Assembly (NCBI GenBank): GCA_037043235.1
Contig: JAWRVZ010000025.1
Coordinates: forward strand, 2,383,501-2,447,500
DNA: 64,000 bases
Source: Rhodeus uyekii
Lineage: Eukaryota > Chordata > Actinopteri > Cypriniformes > Acheilognathidae
Direction of reading: 5' to 3'
The notes under the pieces are model-generated. The model made no database searches and was not told the origin of the DNA. It saw only the letters and a list, made by a program, of their open reading frames with translations. Below are positions 54,190 to 64,000 of this stretch, piece by piece. Position 1 is the stretch's first letter; every line of letters starts with the position of its first letter. A program made the translations under genes and the position numbers.

Positions 54190-55330
54190 GGCTTGAATAT
54201 CTCCAATCTTCTTAAAGTAAGATATAGCGAGGAGAAACCGATTTTTCAGAGTAAGGAATTTTCATAAGAATATCTTCGACGGGTTCAAAGGTGGCCTGAG
54301 ACAATCCCTGGAGCACCAGAGTCAGGTCCCACGTAACCCTATTGCACACTGCTTACCTCAGCCTCAAGGTGCCACGGAGGAAACGTGAAACTAGAGGTTC
54401 TCTCCCTATAGGTATACCACCCAGAGGTACATGGTAAGCAGCTACAACAGTCACGTAAAACGTCAGGGTAGAAGGAGATAACCCTGCAGCAAATCTTTCT
54501 TGCAGGAATTCCAGCACATTGCCAGTGGTAACTGGATTCAGTTGCTTCTCGCTGCACCAATAAGTGAAATATTTTTCCTTCAAGGTATACAGTTTCCTCT
54601 TGGATGAAGCTCTGTTGTGGAGGATGGTCTCAACAACATCAGTTGAGAAACCAGAATCTTTTATTTGGGCCCCCTCAGAGGTCAATCCCACAGTTTCAAG
54701 CATTTTGGGTAAGGATGGGCTATTAAGCCCCCTGCATGGGACAAGAGGTCACTCCTGACAGGAATCTAACACAGAGATCTGTCGATGAGAGACACTAGGT
54801 CCAAGAACCACACCCTTACCCTGCCAGCACAGGGCAACTAAGGTGAGACAGATATTGTCCTGATGAACTTTTTCCAGAACCCCTGTGAGAAGTGCAATGG
54901 GGGATATGTGTAGAGGCATAGCCTCTGCCACGTCTGAACCATAGCGTGCAGTCCGAAAGGAGCTGGATAATTGAGGAAGAACCAATGTGGACAGTGAGAT
55001 ACAAACAGATCCACTTGTTCTCGATCCGAACCTCTCCCAAATCTGCTCTTCCACCTCGGGGTAGAGCATAGGGAGGCATAGTTAGTACTAGTACTGCAAT
55101 GCACCTCAGTGTGGAGGTCTGAGAAAAAAGGCAAGACCCAACGAAGAGGTTGCACTCTAGCAGGAAGATAACACTTGAGTTTTCTTTCTGGACGAGCGTC
55201 CCTGTGCTCAGACGGCCACTCAAGGCTAAGTCTAGCAGCTTCGAATTCTAGCACGTTGCCAGTGGTAACTGGATTCAGGACTGCACGAGTGACGACCTCT
55301 AACAGCTCCTCAAAAGTTGGATAGACAACT
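54190..55330 (-). pseudogene. DIRS-type element, deletion derivative (gag / RNase H end / YR start)
   Basis: Minus strand, in order. Gag fragment: TFEELLEVVTRAV, later ARLSLEWPSE and LPFFSDLHTEV (55330-55080). RNase H end: LYPEVEEQIWERFGS and YPAPFGLHAMVQTW (about 55075-54840). Then the N-terminal domain of a tyrosine recombinase: FSTDVVETILHNRASSKRKL, TLTFYVTVVAAYHVPLGG, VSRFLRGTLRLR (54660-54350). RT and most of RNase H are missing between the first two, and the recombinase catalytic domain is missing. The gag carries an extra 35-bp segment copied from the recombinase gene. These genes belong to a different YR family than copies A and B. Confidence 0.78.
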
Positions 55331-55689
55331 AAAGATGGAACTGTTATATCTGTTTTACCTCCCTGGTTTACCTGAATGAAAATATCACCTGATATATGAC
55401 GTCTTTTCCTTGGTTTTCAGTGTTCGCAATGCAAAATCTGCTTTTGATGATTTTTTTTTTGTCTGTGGGTGAATACACAAAGAGGCACAAAGGAAATTTG
55501 CTTTGAAAGATGAAATTGTAATTCACTTATAGATAACATCTTCAAAAATATGTGAAATCAGTCCAAATTATTTTACAAATGTATTTATTTAAAATGCATG
55601 AAATGTTATACTGCCAGGACTAAATCATGTTTTCATTAAATTCAAAAAAGGATGTTTTTTTTTTTTTTATGTGGCATCAAAAAACACTG
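55331..55689. other. Unassigned DNA
   Basis: T-runs only. Confidence 0.45.
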
Positions 55690-56245
55690 AAGCACGACCA
55701 GTAGACAATTTAACAACAGGGCCTTTCTTTTCAATGAAGTCAGAAACCTTCTGACACCTAGCCATCACTTCCTTAATTTCACTTGAAAAAAAAATAAAAA
55801 TCCCCAGTTCACCCGCATCCTTGCTACTGAGGATTTACGTTCTTGATAGTATCCTTCTGCTTTAGCATGGTACATATCGTGGATGTACTGCAATATATAT
55901 GCGTGCACTATACATGCGTGCTAGATCACTCACGCGGGCACCACACTCTTATTTATCGACAATTTCATGCTTCATTTCCATGGTCATCATGCATTTCTCA
56001 CTACCATTCTTACCACTCACTTTCTTAGAACTCATCGCTATTATGAAGAATAATGCACAAAAAAGAAAATCACCTACTCGCGGCCAATGCGTACAGAACT
56101 CAGCAACCATGTGAAGTGAACGTGCATCGGCGTCAGTATGTGTGCTTTTGTCTCGAATATTTACTCGTATCTTGAAGCAAAAATCTGCCTGAACGCTTGC
56201 CCAGATCTTGGAATACTTATATGTTGGGACGCTTGTATCTTTAGG
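55690..56245 (-). pseudogene. Tigger element with transposase N-terminus
   Basis: The minus strand starts in a terminal repeat (TAAAGATACAAGCGTCCC near 56240) and reaches an ATG at 56035. The reading is MSSKKVSGKNGSEKCMMTME, MKHEIVDK, a stop, then ECGARVSDLARMY. After a frameshift come CSTSTICTMLKQKDTIK and a later block SDFIEKKGPVV. This is the CENP-B-type helix-turn-helix region that Tigger transposases use to bind their ends. The DDE domain is not seen downstream. Confidence 0.75.
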
Positions 56246-56309
56246 TAGTACTTTATAATTAAAATAAAAGAAATGGAAGAGATTAATTAAATAAATAAAA
56301 TGAAATAAT

Positions 56310-56555
56310 TTGGTTATGAGTCGTGGTTCGGACAGTCATGCTCTGTTTATTTGCCTTCTGTTGTGAGGGCACAAGATTAATTTTCACTCATGCTTGTGCT
56401 CTCTGTCCTGTTATGTAAGCACACATGGTTTTGAGTTTGCTTTCGCTGTGTTCTTTCTTGTCTGTGTCAGTTGTTATGTAGCACACGGTTCATGTTTACA
56501 TCAGCCGCATGCTTTCATGTTTTGTGCTGTGTTGCGTGCAGTTACATATATAGTA
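56310..56555 (+). mobile_element. LTR-like fragment (39.8-kb family)
   Basis: TTCTGTTGTGAGGGCACA, GCACACATGGTTTTGAGTTTG and GCCGCATGCTTTCATG are shared with 11.99-12.5 kb and, in reverse, with 39809-40348. Edges not resolved. Confidence 0.55.
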
Positions 56556-57422
56556 TACACCAGTATACTATATTTAGTATGCTAAATATGAAAAAGGAAT
56601 ATTCCTTTCTTATCTAAAGCTCTAAATCTACAGTACTCATGCTTTCTCCAAAGAGTTTTAGGGAATGAGACTTGTTTAAGGACACCATACCAAAGGTCAC
56701 AGTCTTTATCCTGGGGCATCTAAAGACCATCATATTGGATTAGTCACTGCCTGGGGCCCTGAAGCAAAAGTGATGGATCCACATTTTCAGAAACATCGTC
56801 TTGAGAGAACGAGGTCAAGGCACTGCTGGCTGTGAACACCAAAGGTCATGATGTGAACTCTGGACTCCAGATATAAGCATATCACAACGCTTTTGCTGGG
56901 TGGACAACATGTGAGCACAAGAAAAATGTATCTGTTAGGACTTTGTGTTTATTTGAAGTTAAACTGGATTTCTTCACAGCAATGAATGATATACTAAATC
57001 TTCTTTTTGGCACACAAATATGAATTATTACTATCTCTTCTTTATAGAAAACAACCATATTGTAGTCATTATTAGTCATAGATTGGGTAATTGTAAAATG
57101 GAATCCCAAAATGTTCATAATTCACCATGAATTTCATCTTTTATCATATAATAAACAGACTTAAACTTACACAAACAGCATGATTTAAATGGATGGGCCT
57201 CACTCTAAAAGATTCATATTTGCTTTAGATGAAAATATTCATCACTATGTTTTGAGTCCTCTAAAGCAAGCTTAGATGTACAAAAGTATAATACTTTACT
57301 GCCAAACTGTGTTCTGTTTTTTGTTTATTTTTACCATCAAAGCAGAACTGACTGGAAGACTAGCCTTCATTTTTCTGGAATTTCCCCTAACAATCAGCAA
57401 GCAGGTGTGACTTGCCAGAGTT
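56556..57422. other. Unassigned AT-rich DNA
   Basis: No gene or element recognised. Confidence 0.45.
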
Positions 57423-57453
57423 CAAGCTTGTAAAGTGACACTTTACAAGCTTG
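57423..57453. repeat. 31-bp near-perfect palindrome
   Basis: CAAGCTTGTAAAGTG, a single A, then the exact complement. A cruciform or hairpin with a one-base centre. Confidence 0.93.
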
Positions 57454-57603
57454 CATTGGAGAGCACTGATTAGTGCAGTATTTTTCCAACTAGTAATAGT
57501 AATTAACTGATGAAAAATAGGTCAAGATCCAATGGCATAGAAGAGGTGAAAAATTGCAACTACTGTGTAATAAAATATTAAGCCACTTGAGACTGTGTAT
57601 TTT

Positions 57604-57970
57604 TTAATGAGAGTGTTGGTGTGCGATGCGGAGACACGATAAGATGTAAAGTCTAACTTTTTTCTTTTTTCTTAGGAAAAGACTTTAAATGATAAACAAA
57701 ACCGGCACTCATAGTGCTAACTTGCAAATAACATGGAAGGAGACAACGGGGAAGGCATCCATGCACAGGAACCATCCACACAGACAACGTCAAACAGTTT
57801 CAATGATTGAAAAAGACAATGGAACACAGGAGGGTATAAATACAGGAGGAAGATGGAGAATAGCTGACAAGACTTAGGTAAGTGATTACACACGGACAGG
57901 TGTGTGAAGAGCCTGGAAAACACATAGAAGGGACCCGGATGTGAACAACGAGACAAGACAGAAACAGTAT
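57604..57970 (-). mobile_element. LTR-like block
   Basis: GGTGTGCGATGCGGAGACACG at the left and CGGATGTGAACAACGAGACAAGAC at the right match the ends of the LTR family at 26.7, 29.3 and 35.5 kb. The terminal TG/CA and target duplication are not visible, so it is probably degraded. Confidence 0.6.
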
Positions 57971-58319
57971 CACTATGATTTTATCATAGTTAAGAGGCAT
58001 TGTTAGGCCATCAAATTTAAACTGGAGTTGTATGCCTGTTGATCTATAGTCTAGTTTGTTGCAGACATACCTTTTAGCAGACATTTTATATGCAAATAAA
58101 GTCTTCTAATCTCTCTTTGGGGAGAAATAGGGAATCTCCTCTCAATGCTCACATATTAGAAATAGGAAATAGCAAATAATGTTGGTATCTGGTTATTTTA
58201 GCATTTCTTTTTTTATTGCTATTTATAAATTCTATTAACTTTACTTTGATTGTCCCTTTAAAATCCTGTTGACTACAAGTAACGTTGAACCTACATGTCT
58301 GTTAATTGCGAGTTCAGTT

Positions 58320-58735
58320 TAATTCACTGGCAGTTCAGTTTATTTGTAAAGCACATTTAAAAATGGCCAAAGGCCAACCAAAGTGCTGTACAACAGAATG
58401 AAAGAAAACAAAACAAAATAAGAAATAAAAAGCAAAATAGAAAATAAAACAAAAATAGAAACAGCCAAAAACAAAAACTGAGAGGCAGAGGCAAAGAGAC
58501 ATAGTCAAACCGTACACATATCCACAGAAACACATATGTATACACATATATACATGCATAAACAACTGTATATACACAAAAACCCCAAATAATTACATAT
58601 TAAACATCAACAAACGCAAGGGAGAAAAGATGGGTTTTAAGGCAAGATTTAAACTCAGATAAACTGGAAGCCATTCTAACAGGGTCAGGAAGATTGTTCC
58701 ATAGAGTTCGGGAGGGCAGATGAGTATTACTGTAG
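58320..58735 (-). mobile_element. LINE-type 3' end fragment
   Basis: TTCAGTTTATTTGTAAAGCAC, CCAAAGTGCTGTACAACAG and GAAGATTGTTCCATAGAG are standard wording of a dispersed fish LINE-derived repeat read antisense. It cuts off the 3' end of YR copy B. Hydrophobic frames here (58335-58577) reflect A-rich sequence on the other strand. Confidence 0.5.
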
Positions 58736-58860
58736 AGGGCTTGAGGTGCGGAGGGGATGATATGGCTTTAGCATTGGATATGTGTTTTGTTGTTCAATTG
58801 TTGCAAGAAAGAGAAATTTGGGTGAATTTTTGATTTCTGGGAGTTTGAAACTCCCCTGGC

Positions 58861-59215
58861 TGCCATAGGAGTAGAGAGGTATGTCGCCATCGCGGAAGTG
58901 GAAACCCCCGTGGTCGCTGCAGGAGCGGGAGGCATGTCGCTGCTGTGACGGTGGAAACCCCTCGGGGCCGCTGTGGGAGCAGGAGGCACATCACTACCAT
59001 AGCAGTGGAAACCCCTCGGGGCCCTCACAGCAGCAGGAGGCACGTCAACGTCGTATCAGGGGAAAACCCCTCTGGGCCCTTGCAGCGGCAGGAGGCACGT
59101 CAACGTCGCAGCAGGGGAAAACCCCTCGGGGCCCCCGCGGCAGCAGGAGGCACGTCGCTACCATTGCAGCGAAAAACCCCTCTGGGCCGCTGCCACGGTG
59201 GTGGAAACTGATTTG
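58861..59215 (-). repeat. Minisatellite, 54-55 bp unit, coding-like
   Basis: GGAGGC recurs at 58928, 58982, 59036, 59091 and 59146. The minus-strand frame with 54-bp units gives an 18-residue repeat of the type PPAPTAAPRGFHRHSS; the two 55-bp units break the frame. It lies downstream of the recombinase in copy B and is absent from copy A. Confidence 0.85.
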
Positions 59216-59265
59216 AAAGATTGGCTCCCTTGGGAGTATGAAAGCACATCAACCCTGTAACTGAA

Positions 59266-59625
59266 CTCCTGCGGGAGCGTCACTGCTGCGGCAGTGGAAG
59301 TTAGAGAGAGCTGGCTCCTGCGGGAGCGTCACTGCTGCTGCAGTGGAAGTTAGAGAGAGCTTGCTCCTGCGGGAGCGTCACTGCTGCGGCAGTGGAAGTT
59401 ATAGAGAGCTTGCTCCTGCAGGAGCGTCACTGCTGCGGCAGTGGAAGATAGAGAGAGCTTGCTCCTGCGGGAGCGTCACTGCTGAGGCAGTGGAAGCTAG
59501 AGAGAGCTTGCTCCTGCGGGAGCGTCACTGCTGCGGCAGTTGAAGTTAGAAGCTTGCTGCTGCGGGAGCGTCACTGCTGCGGCAGTGGGAGAGCTGGCTC
59601 CTGCGGGAGCGCTATTCTGCGGAGA
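59266..59625 (-). repeat. Minisatellite, 49-bp unit with two hairpins
   Basis: GAGCGTCACTGCTG starts at 59275, 59324, 59373, 59422, 59471 and 59520 (49-bp steps), then at 59566 and, diverged, 59607. Each unit carries GCTCC-TGCG-GGAGC and CACTGC-TGCG-GCAGTG, two stems with TGCG loops. A single relic of the unit lies in copy A at 14060. Confidence 0.9.
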
Positions 59626-59667
59626 TGGAAAGGTAGGGTCACGAGTTTGGTGGAGAGGAACTGGTGC

Positions 59668-60330
59668 TTAGCTGATGAGGGTTTGGTGGGTTTGTTTAAT
59701 GAGTGATCTATCTGACCTGATGTAACTCTTGAAAGCCTCTGAAGACCAGCGGCCCAGAGCTTGGATTTGATGTTGGGAAAGGCATTTCTGAGCGGCCGTG
59801 TTTGCTGCACCTATGCGGAAGGAATGGCTGGAAAAATATTCTGTCGGAAAACCGGTTTGGAGTAACGTAGCTTTAAGGAATTTCTGAAACCAAAAACGTG
59901 TAATAGGGCGGTTGGAATCGTCTATGAAGAGTGGGTCGGATAGAAGTTTGGCCTCTGATTTTCTGAGATGGAGGTAAGCTAAGAGGGTTTGGTATTGTTG
60001 GATTGGTGACGGAAGATTGAATATGTAGATGAAGTGGACTTGTTTGGTCTGATCAGTCTTGCTTCGTTTGATGAAGTAAGAAATTTTTTCATCGTCCAAT
60101 ACTGATAAGTCGGAAATTGTGGGATGCAATGATGGGTTAAAGCTGGATGTGATCGTGAGCTCTGAGCATCTGAGGAAACCAAAAAAGGCCAGTATGAACA
60201 TAGCGTCAAGGGTGCGGGAAGTGTTGATGGAGTGGAAACCTCGGCGGAGGGTGGAGATGCATTTGGAGAGTATTTCAAGAGTTATAGGTTGCCTGGGGTC
60301 TGGGTTGTTAGGTTGGGCTCTCTGGATGCC
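59668..60330 (-). pseudogene. Tyrosine recombinase catalytic domain (copy B)
   Basis: A 177-residue open stretch (60201-59668) with the full catalytic set: Arg11 in FLRCSEL, Lys48 in KRSKTDQ, His126 and Arg129 in SHSFRIGAA, Trp152 in LGRWSSEA, and Tyr160 in FKSYIR. Upstream in the same region, PITLEILSKCISTLRRGF precedes it. The N-terminal core-binding domain seen in copy A is missing here: the segment after RNase H (60413-60360) goes through stops. In the family this enzyme integrates the circular cDNA by strand exchange, with no target-site duplication. Confidence 0.85.
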
Positions 60331-60447
60331 TTTGATGAGTCGCGATGTCTGGGAATTGGCTATTTCTGGGGAGGGTGAGCCGAGAATTAGTTATGAAAAA
60401 ATTGTAATCCACTTAGATAACCTTTAATAGAGTTGGCTCGGAGGTTC

Positions 60448-62020
60448 TTAGTGTTGTAAAGGTGGGATATGAATGAGGTGATGGTGAGGAACTGGGGTTG
60501 GGAATGGGTCCGCTTCTGGTGCCAGCAGCTTGAATTTCTGGAAAGCAAAACGAGAGAGAGAGTCTGCTATTTGGTTTTTTGCTCCGGTGACATGTTTTGA
60601 AATCATGATAAATTGGCTGCAGGCTGAGATCCAAGTGAGTCGTCTGAGGAAAGGCATGAGTGCGGAGGAGTGTGAACGACCTTTGTTAATGCAATGTACG
60701 GTGGCTTCATTGTCGCAATGTACTAGAATGCTATTGGCAGACCATTCTTTCCCCCACAGGAAGGCGGCTATTACCAGGGGGTACAGCTCGAACAGTGCTG
60801 AGGAAAATGACTGTTGCAATGTGTCTGACAGCTGGGGTGGCCATGTAGACGCGAACCACCGGCCCTGGTAATAGCCCCCGAAACCGATAGAGGGTGCTGC
60901 ATCTGTGAACAATTGAATGTCCACGGGGAGAGAGACTAGATTATTGTAAAAAAAAAAAAAAAAATACCGTTCCATTGTTTAAGGAAGAGTGTCCAAAGGC
61001 TGAGCTCATTACAACACGAACTGGTTAAAGTGAGTTGGTCCTCGAGAGCGTGCACAGAGGATGCTAGAGAGAGGAGATGGGAGATGAATGAGTGGCCTTG
61101 CGGGATTATGCGCATCGCGAAATTAAGGTGGCCGAGCAGAGATAGTAGTTTGCGTTTTGAACACTTTGGGCTGTCTAGGAGGTTTGAAGCAATCAGAACA
61201 ATCCTGTCAATTTTTTCTTTGGGTAGTGCTGCTTGGAATTTCTCTGAATTTAGGTTAATGCGCAGAAATCCGATGGATGTTGCTGGGCCCATAGTTTTAT
61301 CTTGGGCGATTGGGATTCCGAGCTCGCTGAAGACTTTTTGAACGGTGAGGAGATGGGCGGCTGGGATTGCGTCGGGGGGCGAGATGATTAGGAAATCGTC
61401 GAGCAGGTGAATAATGTAAGGGATTTCGTGGTTGTTAGAAAGGATCCAACAAATCGCTTCTGATAGCATGTCAAAAATCTTTGGGCTGCTTTTGCACCCG
61501 AAAGTTAGGCGGATGGCGAAATAGAACATGTTACGCCAACGCACTCCGAATAAATGCCAAAATTCCGGGTGGATGGTCATTACCTTGAATGCTGAAGTGA
61601 TGTCGATTTTAGCGAGCCAAGCGTTGCGACCGGCGTTTTTAATCAGGGTGATAGCTTGATCAATGTTATGGTAATGAAGAGAGTTCTCTTCTAGAGGAAT
61701 CAGACTGTTTATGCGGGGTGCGGGGAATTGTGTGGGGCTGAGAGGTCGACTATTAGACGTTTTTTACCTGAAAATTTTCTGATGGCCACGCCAATAGGGC
61801 TGATACGGAAATGTGCAAAAGGTGGGGCATTAAAAGGACCGATCATGAAACCTGAGTCAATCTCTTTTTTGATCAGGTTGTCCACTATGTCAGGTTCAGC
61901 GAGGGCGGATTGGAGGTTCTCCCAGATAATATTTTGGGTGGGCAGGCTTTCGACGGCGGGTTTGAAGCCGTGCTCGAGACCGGACAGGAGGAAATGTTTA
62001 AAATTGGTGTCAGGGTGCAT
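60448..62020 (-). pseudogene. Reverse transcriptase and RNase H (copy B)
   Basis: RT: FRISPIGVAIRKFSGKKRLI (fingers), LAKIDITSAF (motif A), LTFGCKSSPKIF (motif B region), IIHLLDDFLIISPPD (motif C, LLDD), then GFLRINLN. Connection: LNFAMRIIPQG and WTLFLKQWNG. RNase H: IQLFTDAAPSIGFGGYYQG (Asp), FELYPLVIA (Glu), VHCDNEATVHCINKG (Asp), KNQIADSLSRFAF (last Asp). Breaks: stops near 61709 and a run of 17 A (60948-60964, plus strand) between RT and RNase H, which shifts frame. Together they would make double-stranded cDNA from element RNA. Confidence 0.85.
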
Positions 62021-62063
62021 GGATAATTCTACGGCTAACTCTGAGAGATGTTCACGGGAGTCG

Positions 62064-63687
62064 ATAAGTATTTTGATACATCTTTATTTTGAGAATGTGC
62101 ACTTTCCTATGTTGAAGTTACCGCAGACTTGGGTTCTGGAAGTGAAGTTGTTTTTCCAAATGGCATTTGTGGCGGAGGGATTGGAGTTTGTATTGGCTTG
62201 CCGCGGGACGTTGCTTGTAGATTTCAGTTGTGGTGAATCGGGGCTGTGAAGAGGTTTTGACAGAGGGCAGGCTAAGGTGTTGTGTGACAATGACCTACAG
62301 ATCGCGCATGAAATGTTGAGGCAGCCTAAAAACACTCTGTTGTGTAATTCCATATCCAGAGCGCCCCAGTATGGGCAATGGTTCCACTGGGCTACTCGAA
62401 CTGCACATTTGGCGGAAAACAGTTTGTTGTATGTGTAAAAGTGTGTCCCTCCGTACGATAGTGCGAGTTCTGCTATTATCGCGAGATAATCGTTCAGTTC
62501 TCGTCTCCTGTGGGGTAGAGCGGCACATATGACGTCACTGTAGCAGCTGAAAGCTAGGCAAAACTCGGCAAAGGAAAGAGTGCGGGATGTATTATGAGGA
62601 GGGCTTTTTAAAGTGACTGAAAAATCGCCGCAGTCGATTTGGCGATCTGGTGTGGGAGGCGGAAGTAAAGACAGTAAAGATGACAGGTCGATGTCTGTAC
62701 CTGCGAGGATCTGTGCTCTGATGTTGTTGGCTACAGGGGGTGGATCAAAAACTGGGGCGTTTGGTGGAATAGCCAGTGGAGCAGCAGAAAGCAGGGTAAA
62801 AGTAGATTTAGTTTGAGAGAGGACATTAGGAGGAAAAGCAGCAGGGGCCGCATGCGGAGGCAGCCTCACGCTTAGGTAGGCCCCTGGGGCTTGGGGAGGA
62901 GCGGATAGGTAAGAAGGAGGGAGAGTTGGGGGAAAAGGGAGGGGAGTCTGGGCCTGCACCTCTAACGGAGGCAGCCTCACATTAGGATTAGATGGGGGGG
63001 CTGCAGGCCAGATGTAAGGGAGAGAGTTAGAAAAGGGTATGCATTGGTGAGGCTGAGCTTGTACTGCTGGCGGAGGCGAGCTCGTGCTTGGAGGATAGCG
63101 AATGTTGATAGAGGCTGGCTGAGGAGATCCGATGTGTTGCTCGGCTGTGAGGGGGGGCGAGCTGGGCCTGGCGGCTGCAGAACCCGGCATGCGACCCAGG
63201 CTTGCAGAGGGCCTGATGCTGCGGTGAGATGGGGATTTTGAAGAGCATGGTTTTGATGAAATCCGGGTTTTTCTTGTTTTCTTTGAGGTTTTTTGAAGAA
63301 AAGAAGTTGACTGAAGAGAGACGAATAATTGGTATAAATCAGCTTTTCTCGAGTTCCTAGGGATTTGGACGCTGGCATTGGCATTAAAGCCTGTCTCAAT
63401 CCTAACACAGTCCATTTCTCTATGGCAGGAATCGATGAGTGTGCTGAAGTGGCAGAGGACGCTGAAGATGAGGAAGATGGATGCCTTGAAGGTGGAGGTG
63501 AGGGCAAGCCTCGGCGTCGTGGGGTTCGGGAAGCGACGCGGCTGGGCCGGCGACCGCGCAGTGTAGTTGGCTGCTCGGATGCAGAATCTAGTTGAGCGTG
63601 AGTGCTCATTGCATCGGCGGAGTGCGATGGAGAAACCGGAGCCAAGAGAAGATCGTCATCAGACGGGTAGAGCTGAATCTCGGACAT
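62064..63687 (-). pseudogene. Gag-like protein (copy B)
   Basis: The ATG at 63687-63685 opens MSEIQLYPSDDDLLLAPVSP. A Ser/Arg-rich head (TPRRRGLPSPPPSRHPSS) precedes EKWTVLGLRQALM. A frame change near 63350 moves to a second 443-residue frame with LSFAEFCLAFSCYSDVICAA, RRELNDYLAIIAELALSYGG, the CCHC-like CAICRSLSHNTLAC, and the start of the CCCH finger (CGNFNIGKCTFSK). The rest of that finger and the last knuckle, present in copy A, are deleted. Likely an RNA-binding structural protein of the replication particle. Confidence 0.78.
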
Positions 63688-63710
63688 TGCTGCAAAGGCG
63701 TGGCAGAAGC

Positions 63711-63883
63711 CGTAAACTGACGAGAGTTGCCGAAAAATGTCGAGATATGTGGGTGAGTCAAAACATGTCTATTTATGCACGTTTCCTCCCCTGCTGATAG
63801 GATGAGGTGTAATTGCTGATGACGTGTTGCTTGCGTTAATCCTTTGAACGTGCTCCTCCCAAACTTTGTTAATAAAAAATCAT
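63711..63883 (-). repeat. Split direct repeat A1 of copy B
   Basis: GTAAACTGACGAG, GGGTGAGTC, GGATGAGGTGTAATTGCTGA, ACGTGCTCCTCCCAAACTTTG: the same blocks in the same order as A2 of copy A (13419-13580). It marks the 5' end of copy B. Confidence 0.82.
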
Positions 63884-64000
63884 GTGTTTCAACAGTTCTG
63901 CTGTGGCTTTGTTTGGGGATATTTTCATTACCGAAAAGAGCATTAACTATTGGATATAAAATGTAAGTTACTCAACACTAACGTCTTGTTTATTGAACTG

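Larger units (their letters stand above)
58736..63883 (-). mobile_element. YR retrotransposon copy B (Ngaro/DIRS group)
   Basis: Minus strand order: A1 repeat (63711-63883), gag, RT, RNase H, tyrosine recombinase with all catalytic residues, a 49-bp minisatellite and a 54-bp minisatellite, then truncation at a LINE-type fragment. The 3' B1-A2-B2 repeats present in copy A are missing here. It has fewer stops than copy A over RT/RH and YR, but indels still break each gene. The layout and YR make it a circular-intermediate retrotransposon, not an LTR element. Confidence 0.87.

Noticed and set aside
57604..57970. Intact solo LTR with target-site duplication
   Set aside because: Family resemblance is clear but neither the TG/CA termini nor a matching flank pair could be found.
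58335..58577. 80-residue Phe-rich membrane-like frame
   Set aside because: Antisense of an A-rich LINE-type tail; low complexity.
59266..59625. CRISPR-like array
   Set aside because: The entire 49-bp unit is repeated, with no variable spacers; it is a minisatellite.

Overview
The window looks like intergenic vertebrate DNA, most likely from a teleost fish. It is AT-rich, full of microsatellites, and packed with element families known from fish: an L2/CR1-type LINE, DIRS and Ngaro-like tyrosine-recombinase (YR) retrotransposons, a chromovirus-type gypsy, an L1/Tx1-type LINE, two Tc1 families, pogo/Tigger, hAT and piggyBac. I found no exon of a host protein gene and no intact host RNA gene. 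The family names come from protein motifs and terminal structures read by eye; 'teleost' is an inference from that repertoire.

Layout. 1-5 kb: unassigned DNA with a (TC)n tract, an LTR-like block, a Tigger-type end and a degenerate tRNA-Leu. 5.0-8.8 kb: a nearly complete LINE (minus strand, one frameshift) that appears to have landed in the TATA box of a solo LTR. 9-13 kb: Tc1, pogo-like, solo LTR and DIRS debris. 13.3-17.6 kb: YR retrotransposon copy A (minus) with its split direct repeats. 17.8-18.6 kb: an L1-type ORF1 relic. 22.1-24.4 kb: a gypsy element with its polymerase core deleted. 26-40 kb: solo LTRs and pogo-like elements, one carrying a nested hAT element. 43.5-46.9 kb: Tc1 relics, one with a 44-bp inverted duplication, and a 4-copy tandem array. 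48.5-49.4 kb: a piggyBac-type non-autonomous element. 50-56 kb: DIRS, Tc1 and Tigger relics. 58.7-63.9 kb: YR retrotransposon copy B (minus) with two minisatellites.

How they relate. Most of the information is in nested insertions, which give relative ages: LINE into LTR; hAT into a pogo-like element; LTR into another pogo-like element, with the empty site visible elsewhere in the window; LINE tail into a DIRS RNase H gene. The two YR copies have the same orientation, about 46 kb apart, with different lesions. Copy A keeps the recombinase N-terminus and the 3' repeats; copy B keeps the recombinase catalytic domain. Nearly every coding region here is broken, so the window reads as a graveyard of transposons, with non-autonomous elements and solo LTRs as its best-preserved parts.
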